NCBI GenBank assembly: GCA_963827335.1
Contig: CAWHAP010000021.1
Coordinates: 62,001 to 126,000 of the forward strand
Direction of reading: 5' to 3'
DNA length: 64,000 nt
Origin: DASQMT01 sp963827335
GTDB lineage: Bacteria; Actinomycetota; Thermoleophilia; Solirubrobacterales; Solirubrobacteraceae
The position numbers and the translations under genes are program-made. A model generated the notes under the pieces. That model searched no databases. It saw nothing but the letters and a program-made list of their open reading frames with translations, and had not been told where the DNA came from. Every line of letters starts with the position of its first letter. Positions within the stretch are counted from its first letter, which is position 1. Below are positions 1-7,971 of this stretch, piece after piece.

Positions 1-528
1 ACGGGCGCGCAGCCGGGCGACCTCGTCGGCGTGACCGGCACGCTCGGCGCCGCCGCGGCGGGGCTCGCCCTGCTCGAGGGCCGCGCGCAGGAGGCCGGCG
101 TGTCGCCCGCGGCCGGCCACGGCGCGGACCTGATCGCGCGGTTCCTGCGGCCCGTGCCGCGGCTGGCCGAGGGCCGCGCGCTCGCCGCGGCGGGCGTCCA
201 CGCGATGATCGACCTGTCCGACGGGCTGGCCTCCGACGCGCGCCGGCTGGCCGAGGCGGGCGGCGTCCATCTGACGCTCGAGGCGGCCGCTCTGCCGCTC
301 GCGCCCGGCGTGGCCGAGGTCGCGCACGCGCTCAGCCGCGATCCGGCCGAGCTCGGCGCCACCGGCGGCGAGGACTTCGAGCTGTGCGTCTGCGTGGCGC
401 CCGAGGACCGGGCGGCCGCCGAGGCGGCCGCGCCGCTCACGTGGATCGGCGCGGTCTCGGACGGCGCCGTGGGCGTCAGCTGGTCAGGCCCGGACGACGC
501 AACCGCCTGGCGCGGCTTCGAGCACTAG
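1..528 (+). CDS. thiL: Thiamine-monophosphate kinase, 3' part
   Basis: The frame is open from the first base of the window, so the N-terminal half lies outside it. ThiL phosphorylates thiamine monophosphate to the diphosphate cofactor in the cytoplasm. The visible 175 residues hold the family's central and C-terminal motifs: a GDLVGVTGTLG stretch at the start, MIDLSDGLASDA near residue 70 and GATGGEDFEL near residue 120. These match the PurM/ThiL-type ATP-binding fold. The gene converges on a small minus-strand gene, with a hairpin between them. Confidence 0.9.
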   Translation, partial: TGAQPGDLVGVTGTLGAAAAGLALLEGRAQEAGVSPAAGHGADLIARFLRPVPRLAEGRALAAAGVHAMIDLSDGLASDARRLAEAGGVHLTLEAAALPLAPGVAEVAHALSRDPAELGATGGEDFELCVCVAPEDRAAAEAAAPLTWIGAVSDGAVGVSWSGPDDATAWRGFEH

Positions 529-548
529 AGGGCGAAGCCCGGTCTCGA

Positions 549-566
549 CCGGACATGGATGTCCGG
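549..566. terminator. Hairpin between convergent thiL and the 82-aa gene
   Basis: A perfect 7-bp stem (ccggaca/tgtccgg) with a 4-nt loop lies 21 nt after the thiL stop, between two convergent genes. There is no T-run, which is common in high-GC genomes. It could serve both strands. Confidence 0.45.
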
Positions 567-608
567 CGCCGCCATCAGAACGCGGTCCGGATGACCCGCG
601 GAGCACTC

Positions 609-857
609 CTATTTCGCGGGGGGCCGCGCTCCTCCGGCGAGAAGCCGGTTCACGATCGCCGCGGCAACCGCATCGGCGTCGACCTCGTAGTCCAGGCGCT
701 CGAAGCGCTCCGCCTCCGTCTGCATCGGCGTCCTTGCGTCCGTCGTCGGCTCGTCGGCGCCCCGGACGTCCCGTCCGAAGCGACCCTTCCGCTGATTGTG
801 TCGGAGTGCGGTCTGCATGGCATGAGCAGCATCGGCAGCGATCGGATCCTGGTCCAT
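609..857 (-). CDS. Small hypothetical protein following sortase, FlgM-like C-terminus
   Basis: The product is 82 aa, with a charged, probably disordered first half and a C-terminal segment (YEVDADAVAAAIVNRLL) predicted to be helical. That segment resembles the C-terminal helix of FlgM-type anti-sigma-28 factors, which bind FliA in the cytoplasm, but the rest of FlgM is not recognisable. The ATG starts 7 nt after the sortase stop, so the two genes should be co-transcribed. No membrane segment or signal peptide is seen. The function is unknown; anti-sigma activity is only a hint from one short motif. Confidence 0.6.
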   Translation of the reverse strand: MDQDPIAADAAHAMQTALRHNQRKGRFGRDVRGADEPTTDARTPMQTEAERFERLDYEVDADAVAAAIVNRLLAGGARPPAK

Positions 858-864
858 GGGGTCC

Positions 865-1518
865 TCACCGGAAGCGTTCGAGGCGGGCGGAGACGACGAT
901 GCGCTCGGCAGCCGAGTACAGGGGATGGCAGGCGGTGAGCACGAGGCGATCGTAGGCCATGCGGCGCGTGACCCACGTCGCGTCCGGTGCGACGATGCGG
1001 ACCGACTCGACGTGGTAGGTGAACCGGCCGTACGGCATCGCCAGCTCGATCCGGTCGCCGCGCTCGAGGTCGTCCAGGTGGCGGAAGGGCGCGCCGTACG
1101 TCGTGCGGTGCCCGGCGATCGCCACGGTGCCGCGCTGCCCGGGGAGCACGCTGCCGGGGTAGTGGCCGGGCCCGCGCCGCAGGTCGCCGGCGTCCGTGCC
1201 CTCCAGCACGACCGCCCCGATCCCGGCGGACGGCGCCTTCAGCCGCCCGAGCGCGTCCCCCGCCTCCGTGCGGCGCGCCAGCGCCCCCGCCGCGGCGCCC
1301 ATGCGGCGCAGCGGGTCCGGCTCCGCGGCGATCACGCGCCGCTCCTCCGGGGTCGGGACAGCCCGCTCGAGCGCCGCGAGCTCGTCGTCGAGCCGGCCCT
1401 GCTGGACGCGCGCGTAGACGGCGGTGAGCGGCTCGCCCCACAGCAGCGTCACGCCCGCGTCGGCGACGAGCAGCGCGCCGAGCACGATCAGGACGGTGGA
1501 GAGCCGGCGCAGCCTCAT
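865..1518 (-). CDS. Class E sortase
   Basis: This 217-aa transpeptidase should anchor or process surface proteins. An N-terminal membrane anchor (about residues 5-27) is followed by the sortase domain. The catalytic set is visible: His in IAGHRTTYG, Cys in LTACHPLY (about residue 197) and Arg in SAAERIVV. The TACHP context and Tyr after the His motif fit actinobacterial class E sortases, which recognise LAXTG-type signals. The ATG overlaps the stop of the upstream M28-like gene as ATGA, implying translational coupling. No LAXTG substrate is obvious next to it. Confidence 0.88.
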   Translation of the reverse strand: MRLRRLSTVLIVLGALLVADAGVTLLWGEPLTAVYARVQQGRLDDELAALERAVPTPEERRVIAAEPDPLRRMGAAAGALARRTEAGDALGRLKAPSAGIGAVVLEGTDAGDLRRGPGHYPGSVLPGQRGTVAIAGHRTTYGAPFRHLDDLERGDRIELAMPYGRFTYHVESVRIVAPDATWVTRRMAYDRLVLTACHPLYSAAERIVVSARLERFR

Positions 1519-3392
1519 CGCCGCAGCGCCGATTCGGTCCCGCCGAGCGAGCCCGGCCCGGCATAGCTCCCCGGCCCGCGCGTGCGCGGCCGCTCCTCCG
1601 GCGTCGCGGCGACGATCCGGCGCCGGGCGAGCAGGACGCGGACGAGCGCCGCGACGCACCCGCACAGCGCCCCGGCGGCGAGCGCGGCCCACATCGACAC
1701 GTGCCCGCCGGCGGTCGCCACCAGCCACAGCCGGGCGAGCTCGAGCGGGTCGAGCCGGAGCGCCTGGCTCTCCGCGACGAGCACGAGCGCCGGCGCGAGC
1801 AGCCCGCCGGCGAGCGCCGCCCAGCCCAGCGGGCCGCGCATGCGCGTCTGCGGCGCGCCGACCAGCAGCCACAGGTGCGCGGCGGGGAGCAGCAGCGCCG
1901 CCGCGTAGGGGTTGAAGAGCCAGACCGCGAAGGCCAGGCCGCAGACGATCGCCCCGACGGCGGCGCCCGCCGCGCCCGCGGCCGGGTTGCCCCGCGCCGC
2001 GCGCTGCGGCCGGACGAGCGCGCGCGCCACGAGCACGGCGCCGGCGAGGGCGAGCACGACGGAGGCGAGCGCCGCGGCCTCGCTGGAGCTCAGCGGCAGG
2101 CTCGCGGGCAGCACCGGGGCGCGCGGCGCCGGGATGGCGCCCGTGATCCCCAGCACCCGCAGCCAGGCCCAGCCGATCGGCACCGCGACGCCCGCGGCGA
2201 GCGCCCAGCCGAACCAGGCGCCGGTGCGCAGGTGATGGCGCCGCGCGCGGAAGAACGCGTCGAGCGCGGCCAGCAGGGCGGGCAGGAGCAGGCAGAGGAC
2301 GATCAGCCGCACGCTCCAGCCCGGCAGCACGTTGCGCAGCGTGACGATCCCCGCGGGCTCGCCGGCGAACGGCGGGAGCGTCTCGCCGGCGCGCGCCGGC
2401 CGGCCGGCCTCGTCGACCGCGATCACGGACCGCAGCGCGGCGCGGCCCATCGTGGTGAAGCGCGTCCGCGAGACGCGCGCGTCCGGCGCCGGCCCGCGCT
2501 CGCCGCTGACCTGCAGCAGCACGGCGGGCAGCCCGGCGCGGTTCACCTCGCCCTGCTCGCCGACCGTGACGGGCAGGGCGCGGCGGGCCCACTGCGCCGT
2601 CGCGCGCGAGCCGCCGGGGTCCACGCCGGTCTCCTGGCGCGCCGCGGTCTCCACCGTGCGCTGCCAGCCGAGCGGCGGCTGCGCGTGCCCGTTCGACCAC
2701 GGCACGACCCACGGCTTGTGCCACTCCGCCGACGCGAGGTCGCCGAGCACCAGCACGGCGTCGATGCCGGCACCCTCCTGCGCGCGCGCCCAGGCCCGGG
2801 CCCCCGCGCCGCCGCCGGTCCCGCCCGAGGTGGACACGAGCACGAGCGTCTTGGCGAGGTCGCGCCCGACGAGCTGGGGACGGCCGGGCGCGGTCTGCTC
2901 CGCCTCGTCGGACGGCACCTGCGTGCGGAAGATGCGCGCCAGCTCGAGCAGCGCCGCCGTCCCGGACAGCTCCGCCAGCCCCGGCGAGCCGAGGCCGTCG
3001 CGGTGCGCCAGGATCACGATCCGCCGGCTGGAGCGGCCCGGCCGCACGCCGACGACCGTCTCGAGATCGGCGGGCCCGTCGACGGTCCGCCCCTCCTCCG
3101 TGCTGCGGTCGACGTCGAAGCCCGCCGCCCCGAGCACGTCGCCGACGCGGTCGGCGAGCGCCGCGTCACCCGAGGAGCCGGGCCGCCGGTCCGGGTAGGC
3201 CGCGCCGAGCTGGAGCAGCGAGTCGCGGATCGCGGGCGTCCCGAACGCCCGCGCCGGATCGAAGGCGTCGGCGATGGCGCGCGTACGGGCGGGAGAGGGC
3301 CGTCCCTGGAGCGAGAAGGCGACCACGAACAGGGCGAGCAGGGCCGGGACGAAGGCCGCCCGGTAGACCCGGAGGTCGAGCACCTTATGCAC
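1515..3392 (-). CDS. Membrane protein with degenerate M28 peptidase-like domain
   Basis: The product is about 625 aa. An N-terminal membrane segment is followed by an extracytoplasmic domain similar to M28 aminopeptidases (ILAHRDGLGSPG, then SGTAALLELAR), and then a C-terminal half with about eight hydrophobic segments. Active M28 enzymes carry a GAxDN metal ligand and a catalytic Glu pair. Here PGLAELSG replaces the first, and STSGGTGGG stands where the E-E motif would be, so activity is doubtful. The GTG at 3392 (alternative GTG 3383) was chosen because it lies divergent to the response regulator. The next gene is the sortase, overlapping by 4 nt. A role in cell-surface processing is inferred from this neighbour. 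Confidence 0.75.
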   Translation of the reverse strand: MHKVLDLRVYRAAFVPALLALFVVAFSLQGRPSPARTRAIADAFDPARAFGTPAIRDSLLQLGAAYPDRRPGSSGDAALADRVGDVLGAAGFDVDRSTEEGRTVDGPADLETVVGVRPGRSSRRIVILAHRDGLGSPGLAELSGTAALLELARIFRTQVPSDEAEQTAPGRPQLVGRDLAKTLVLVSTSGGTGGGAGARAWARAQEGAGIDAVLVLGDLASAEWHKPWVVPWSNGHAQPPLGWQRTVETAARQETGVDPGGSRATAQWARRALPVTVGEQGEVNRAGLPAVLLQVSGERGPAPDARVSRTRFTTMGRAALRSVIAVDEAGRPARAGETLPPFAGEPAGIVTLRNVLPGWSVRLIVLCLLLPALLAALDAFFRARRHHLRTGAWFGWALAAGVAVPIGWAWLRVLGITGAIPAPRAPVLPASLPLSSSEAAALASVVLALAGAVLVARALVRPQRAARGNPAAGAAGAAVGAIVCGLAFAVWLFNPYAAALLLPAAHLWLLVGAPQTRMRGPLGWAALAGGLLAPALVLVAESQALRLDPLELARLWLVATAGGHVSMWAALAAGALCGCVAALVRVLLARRRIVAATPEERPRTRGPGSYAGPGSLGGTESALRR

Positions 3393-3410
3393 GGTATCTA
3401 CGCTTCCGGT

Positions 3411-4121
3411 ATGCCGGACCGTCCTGCGCGCATCCTCCTGGTCGACGACGAGCAGCCGATCCAGACGCTGCTGTCCTTCCCGCTGCAGCGCGACGGGTAC
3501 GAGGTGGTGCAGGCGTCGGACGGCCGCGAGGCGCTCGCGCGCTTCGCCGAGCAGACGTTCGACCTCGTCGTGCTGGACGTGATGCTGCCCAAGATGGACG
3601 GCCTGGAGGTGTGCCGCCGGCTCCGCGCCCGCTCCTCGGTCCCGATCATCATGCTCACCGCCAAGTCCGAGGAGATCGACAAGGTCCTCGGGCTCGAGCT
3701 GGGCGCGGACGACTACATCACCAAGCCGTTCTCGATGCGCGAGTTCCGCTCGCGCGTGAAGGCGGCGCTGCGGCGCGCCGGGATGGCGCGGCCGGAGGAG
3801 GGCGAGGAGGAGCCGATCGAGGTGCTCTCGCTGCGGATCGATCCGCCGAAGCGGACGGTCACGCTGGACGGCAAGCCGGTCGCGACCACGTTCGTCGAGT
3901 TCGAGATCCTCGCCTCGCTCGCCTCGAACCCGGGCCGCGTCTACACGCGCGACATGCTGCTCTCCCGCGTCTGGGGCGACTCCGCGTACCGCGACCCCCG
4001 CACGATCGACGTGCACATCCGCCACCTGCGCGAGAAGATCGAGGTGGACGCCAAGGAGCCGGAGTACATCTTCACGGTCCGCGGCGTCGGCTACCGCTTC
4101 CGGGACACCGACGAGGAGTGA
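3411..4121 (+). CDS. OmpR/PhoB-family response regulator
   Basis: This 236-aa DNA-binding regulator has a receiver domain (residues 6-120) with acidic pair D12/D13, phospho-acceptor D56 in VVLDVMLPK, a conserved Thr in MLTAKS and Lys in ITKPF. A C-terminal winged helix-turn-helix follows (about 135-232, ending GVGYRF). The ATG at 3411 was chosen over the ATG at 3387 because the receiver fold begins directly after it and a TACGCT box ends 6 nt upstream. The cognate kinase starts 2 nt after the stop. The order regulator-kinase-HtrA resembles mycobacterial MprAB-PepD, suggesting an envelope-stress response. Confidence 0.93.
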   Translation: MPDRPARILLVDDEQPIQTLLSFPLQRDGYEVVQASDGREALARFAEQTFDLVVLDVMLPKMDGLEVCRRLRARSSVPIIMLTAKSEEIDKVLGLELGADDYITKPFSMREFRSRVKAALRRAGMARPEEGEEEPIEVLSLRIDPPKRTVTLDGKPVATTFVEFEILASLASNPGRVYTRDMLLSRVWGDSAYRDPRTIDVHIRHLREKIEVDAKEPEYIFTVRGVGYRFRDTDEE

Positions 4122-4123
4122 CG

Positions 4124-5530
4124 ATGCCGCGGCCGCTGCGGTCGCTCCGCAACCGCCTGACCGTGATCTTCGCCCTGATCGTGGCCGCGGCGATCGGGAT
4201 CGTCTACTTCTACGTCACGCCGCGGCTCGAGGACGAGCTGGTCGCGCAGAAGCTCCAGCGCCTCGGCGCCGAGGCGCGGCGCGAGTCCGAGTCCCTGCGG
4301 ATGGTGATCGCCAACCGCGAGGGCGACACGATCGTGCGCGCCGCGATCGAGGCCTCGCGCCAGTCCAGCGCCGAGGTCTCGGTGCTCGGCGTGAACACCA
4401 CCACGAACCAGCCGCCCTACCCGATCGCCCAGTCCAAGCCGGGCGCGATCGCGCAGCCCGACGTGGAGGCCGTCGCGGTCGCCGCCGTCGAGCAGCGGCG
4501 CACGGTGACCTCGACGGAGCAGACGGGGGTCGGCCGCCAGGCCGTCGCGGCCGTGCCGCTGATCCGCGGGGACGGGAAGCGCATCCGCGGCGTCGCCGTG
4601 TTCGTCGACGCGCTCGACGACGTCGAGGCCAACGTCGAGCTGATCCGCGGTCGCATCCTCGCCGCGGGCGCGCTGGCGCTCGTGCTCGCCGCGATCGGCG
4701 GCTACCTCGTCGCGCGCGCCCTCACCGCGCGCATCAAGCGGCTCGAGCGGGCCGCGCGGAAGGTGGCGGCCGGCGACTTCTCCAACCCGATCCAGGCCGA
4801 CGCCGACGACGAGCTGGGCGAGCTCGCGGCCGCGTTCGACGACATGCAGCGCCAGCTCGCCCGGCTCGACACGGCGCGCAAGCAGTTCATCGCCTCGGCG
4901 TCGCACGAGCTGCGCACGCCGATCTTCTCGCTCGGCGGCTTCCTCGAGCTGCTCGAGGACGAGGAGCTCGACGAGGAGACCCGCGCCCAGTTCCTCGGCC
5001 AGCTGCGCGGCCAGGTGGCGCGCATGCGCAAGCTCGCGACGGAGCTGCTCGACCTGTCGCGGCTCGAGTCCGGGGCGCTGGAGCTGCGGCCGGAGCCGAC
5101 CGACGTCGGCCAGCTCGCGCGCGAGGTCGTGAGCGAGTTCACGCCCGCCATCACGGCCCACGACGCCGAGCTGCACGTGCGCACGGCGTCGGCGCCGATC
5201 GAGATCGAGTGCGACCCCGAGCGCGTCGCCCAGGTCATGCGGATCCTGCTCGACAACGCGCTCGTGCACACGCCGGCGGGCACCTCCATCGTGGTTTCGG
5301 CCGCGCGCGAGGACGGGCATGTCACCCTGGAGGTCGCCGACTCCGGCCTCGGGATACGCCACAACACCATGCCGCACATCTTCGAGCCCTTCTTCACGTC
5401 CGCGGACGGCGCGCGCGGCGCGGGCCTGGGGCTGGCGATCGCCCGCGAGCTGGCCGGGCAGATGCGGGGCGAGCTGAGCGTGCGCTCCGGCCCGGGGCAG
5501 ACGGCCTTCAAGCTGACGCTGCCCGCATGA
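4124..5530 (+). CDS. Sensor histidine kinase
   Basis: This 468-aa membrane kinase has TM1 at about residues 13-32, an extracytoplasmic sensor region, TM2 at about 178-200, then HAMP, HisKA with phospho-acceptor H261 (SASHELRTP), and an HATPase domain with N-box LLDNALVHTP, G1 DSGLGI, F-box FEPFFTS and G2 GAGLGLAIA. The ATG follows the regulator stop by 2 nt (an alternative GTG at 4118 overlaps it). Its stop overlaps the ATG of the HtrA gene, so all three are one operon. Signalling through envelope protein damage is inferred from the protease partner. Confidence 0.93.
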   Translation: MPRPLRSLRNRLTVIFALIVAAAIGIVYFYVTPRLEDELVAQKLQRLGAEARRESESLRMVIANREGDTIVRAAIEASRQSSAEVSVLGVNTTTNQPPYPIAQSKPGAIAQPDVEAVAVAAVEQRRTVTSTEQTGVGRQAVAAVPLIRGDGKRIRGVAVFVDALDDVEANVELIRGRILAAGALALVLAAIGGYLVARALTARIKRLERAARKVAAGDFSNPIQADADDELGELAAAFDDMQRQLARLDTARKQFIASASHELRTPIFSLGGFLELLEDEELDEETRAQFLGQLRGQVARMRKLATELLDLSRLESGALELRPEPTDVGQLAREVVSEFTPAITAHDAELHVRTASAPIEIECDPERVAQVMRILLDNALVHTPAGTSIVVSAAREDGHVTLEVADSGLGIRHNTMPHIFEPFFTSADGARGAGLGLAIARELAGQMRGELSVRSGPGQTAFKLTLPA

Positions 5531-6705
5531 GCCGCCGCGCCGCCGTCCTCCTCGCGGCGCTCGCCGCCGCCGTCGGCAGCGCCGGCTGCGGCTTCGGCGG
5601 CGGGGACGAGGGGAACCCGCCCAAGGCGGAGACCCGCGTCGAGGTGATCCGCAGCAACGGCGACGGCGACGGCGAGGTCGCGTTCGACCCGCAGGCGATC
5701 TACCAGCAGGAGGCGCCCGGCGTCGTCACCGTGGTGTCGCTGTTCGGCTCGGAGTCGCTCGAGGACCTCGATTCGAGCGCCGGCGGCGTGGGCTCCGGCT
5801 TCGTCCTCAACGGCGAGGGCGAGATCGCCACGAACACGCACGTCGTCACGACGGGCGAGGTGCCCGACCTGCGCGAGGCGCGCACGGTCTACGTGGAGTT
5901 CGCCGACGGCAACCAGGTCGAGGCGGACGTCAAGGGCTATGACCCGGAGTCCGACGTCGCGCTGCTCCAGGTCGACCCGGAGGGGCTGACGCTGCGGCCG
6001 CTGCCGCTCGGCGACGCCGAGGACGTCAAGGTCGGCATGCCCGTGGCCGCGATCGGCTCCCCGTTCTCCGAGCGCCAGTCGCTGTCGGTCGGCGTCGTGT
6101 CGGCGATCGACCGGTCGATCACCGGGCTCACGGCGTTCCAGATCGCGGGCGCGATCCAGACCGACGCCGCGATCAACCCGGGCAACTCGGGCGGCCCGCT
6201 GGTGGACTCGGCCGGGCGCGTGATCGGGATCAACCAGCAGATCAAGACGAGCTCCGGGGGCGGCGAGGGCGTCGGCTTCGCGGTCCCGGTCGACGTCGTG
6301 CGGCGGGCGCTGGAGCAGCTGCGCGAGCACGGCGAGGTCTCCTACGCCTACCTCGGCGTCGAGACGGTCGCGATCTACCCGCAGCTCGTCGAGCGCTTCG
6401 ACCTCCCGGTGGAGAAGGGCGCCTGGCTGCAGGACGTGGCGGCCGGAGGCCCGGCCGAGCGGGCCGGCCTGCGCGGCGGCGACGGCGACACCGTCTTCCA
6501 GGTCCGCACCTACGCCACCGGCGGCGACGTGATCACGAAGATCGACGGCCGCCCGGTCGAGGATCCCGACGACCTCTCGCGCGCGGTGTCGCTGCTCGAC
6601 CCCGGCGCGACCGTGCCGGTCGAGGCGTGGCGGGGAGGCGAGCGCCGCACCGTCAGGGTCAAGCTCGGCGACCGGCCGCTCTCGGGGCTGCAGGACGCGG
6701 GCTGA
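5527..6705 (+). CDS. HtrA/DegP-like serine protease with PDZ domain, probable lipoprotein
   Basis: This 392-aa extracytoplasmic protease has an N-terminal hydrophobic segment followed by a Cys at about residue 19 (GSAGC), a plausible lipobox that would anchor it to the outer membrane face. The catalytic triad is visible: H105 (NTHVV), D143 (ESDVALLQV) and S221 (GNSGGPLV). One PDZ domain occupies about residues 275-385. The ATGA overlap with the kinase gene places it in the same operon, where it probably degrades misfolded envelope proteins or tunes the sensor. The fold and active site are clear; the substrate is unknown. Confidence 0.92.
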   Translation: MSRRAAVLLAALAAAVGSAGCGFGGGDEGNPPKAETRVEVIRSNGDGDGEVAFDPQAIYQQEAPGVVTVVSLFGSESLEDLDSSAGGVGSGFVLNGEGEIATNTHVVTTGEVPDLREARTVYVEFADGNQVEADVKGYDPESDVALLQVDPEGLTLRPLPLGDAEDVKVGMPVAAIGSPFSERQSLSVGVVSAIDRSITGLTAFQIAGAIQTDAAINPGNSGGPLVDSAGRVIGINQQIKTSSGGGEGVGFAVPVDVVRRALEQLREHGEVSYAYLGVETVAIYPQLVERFDLPVEKGAWLQDVAAGGPAERAGLRGGDGDTVFQVRTYATGGDVITKIDGRPVEDPDDLSRAVSLLDPGATVPVEAWRGGERRTVRVKLGDRPLSGLQDAG

Positions 6706-6732
6706 GCGGCCGGGAAGTAGGGTCTCCCGCCC

Positions 6733-7971
6733 GTGCTCCAGCCCGTCCCCCTCGCCAGCAAGAGCCTCGCGGACTACACCCATCTCGTGGGCCGGCCGCT
6801 CGTGGAGGAGGTGCGTGAGCTCGCCGAGCCGCTCAAGGGCCGCCGCGTCGTGCATCTCTCGGCCACGGCGTTCGGCGGCGGGGTCTCGGAGATCCTCTAC
6901 ACGCTCGTCCCGCTGATGCGCGACGTCGGGCTCGAGGTCGAGTGGCAGGTCATCTACGGCCGCGAGGAGTTCTTCAACGCCACGAAGCTCATGCACAACG
7001 CGCTGCAGGGCAGTCCGCACGACCTCACCGAGCAGCAGTGGGAGACCTGGGCGCAGTACAACGAGATGAACGCGCGCGAGCTGTCGGACGGCTGGGACGT
7101 CTGCATCGTGCACGACCCGCAGCCGGCGGCGCTGATGTCGCTCGTGCCGGAGAAGGCGGCGGCGTGGATCTGGCGCTGCCACATCGACGTCTCCACCCCG
7201 AACCCGGCGACCATGGCCCGCCTGCTGCCGTGGATCCAGACCTACCCGGCGTCGCTCTTCCACGTGGCCGGATACGTGCCGAAGGGGATGGACGGCGGCG
7301 TCCACATCGTCCCGCCCGCGATCGACCCGCTCGCGCCGAAGAACATGGCGCTCTCGCTCGAGGACGCCGAGTTCGTGTGCGCCCAGTTCGGGATCGACAC
7401 GGACCGCCCGATGCTCTGCCAGGTCTCGCGCTTCGACCCCTGGAAGGACCCGATGGGCGTGATCGACGCCTACCGCCTCGTCAAGGAGCGGCGGCCCGAC
7501 GTGCAGCTCGCGCTCGTCGGCTCGATGGCCTCCGACGACCCGGAGGGCTGGGACTTCTACAACTCGACGCTCGCGCACGCCGACGGCGACCCGGACATCC
7601 ACATCCTCAACAACTTCTCCAACGTCGGGGCGATCGAGGTCAACGCCTTCCAGTCGCTCGCGGACGTCGTGATCCAGAAGTCCACCCGCGAGGGCTTCGG
7701 GCTGACGGTCTCCGAGGCGCTGTGGAAGGGCCGGCCGTTCATCGGCGGCGACGTCGGCGGGATCCCGCTGCAGGTGCAGGACGGCCAGAGCGGCTACCTC
7801 GTGTCGACCGTCGAGGACTGCGCGGCGCGGGCGCTGGAGGTGATCGAGGATCCGGCGCTCGGCAAGGCGCTGGGACGCCGCGGCAAGGAGCACGTGCGGA
7901 CGCACTTCCTCACGCCGCGCTACCTGCGCGACTATCTCAAGATCATGCACGAGGTGCTTCCGACCGTATGA
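6733..7971 (+). CDS. treT: TreT-like trehalose glycosyltransferring synthase (GT4)
   Basis: This 412-aa GT-B glycosyltransferase matches the TreT type, which joins NDP-glucose and glucose into trehalose in one reversible step. Supporting motifs are the N-terminal FGGGVSEIL donor loop, WRCHIDVSTPNP, CQVSRFDPWKDP, and the C-terminal E-x7-E motif in REGFGLTVSEALWKG. The GTG start has no Shine-Dalgarno, but a TAGGGT box ends 9 nt upstream, suggesting a leaderless mRNA. It overlaps the following OtsA-like gene as ATGA. An alternative acceptor cannot be excluded from sequence. Confidence 0.8.
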   Translation: MLQPVPLASKSLADYTHLVGRPLVEEVRELAEPLKGRRVVHLSATAFGGGVSEILYTLVPLMRDVGLEVEWQVIYGREEFFNATKLMHNALQGSPHDLTEQQWETWAQYNEMNARELSDGWDVCIVHDPQPAALMSLVPEKAAAWIWRCHIDVSTPNPATMARLLPWIQTYPASLFHVAGYVPKGMDGGVHIVPPAIDPLAPKNMALSLEDAEFVCAQFGIDTDRPMLCQVSRFDPWKDPMGVIDAYRLVKERRPDVQLALVGSMASDDPEGWDFYNSTLAHADGDPDIHILNNFSNVGAIEVNAFQSLADVVIQKSTREGFGLTVSEALWKGRPFIGGDVGGIPLQVQDGQSGYLVSTVEDCAARALEVIEDPALGKALGRRGKEHVRTHFLTPRYLRDYLKIMHEVLPTV

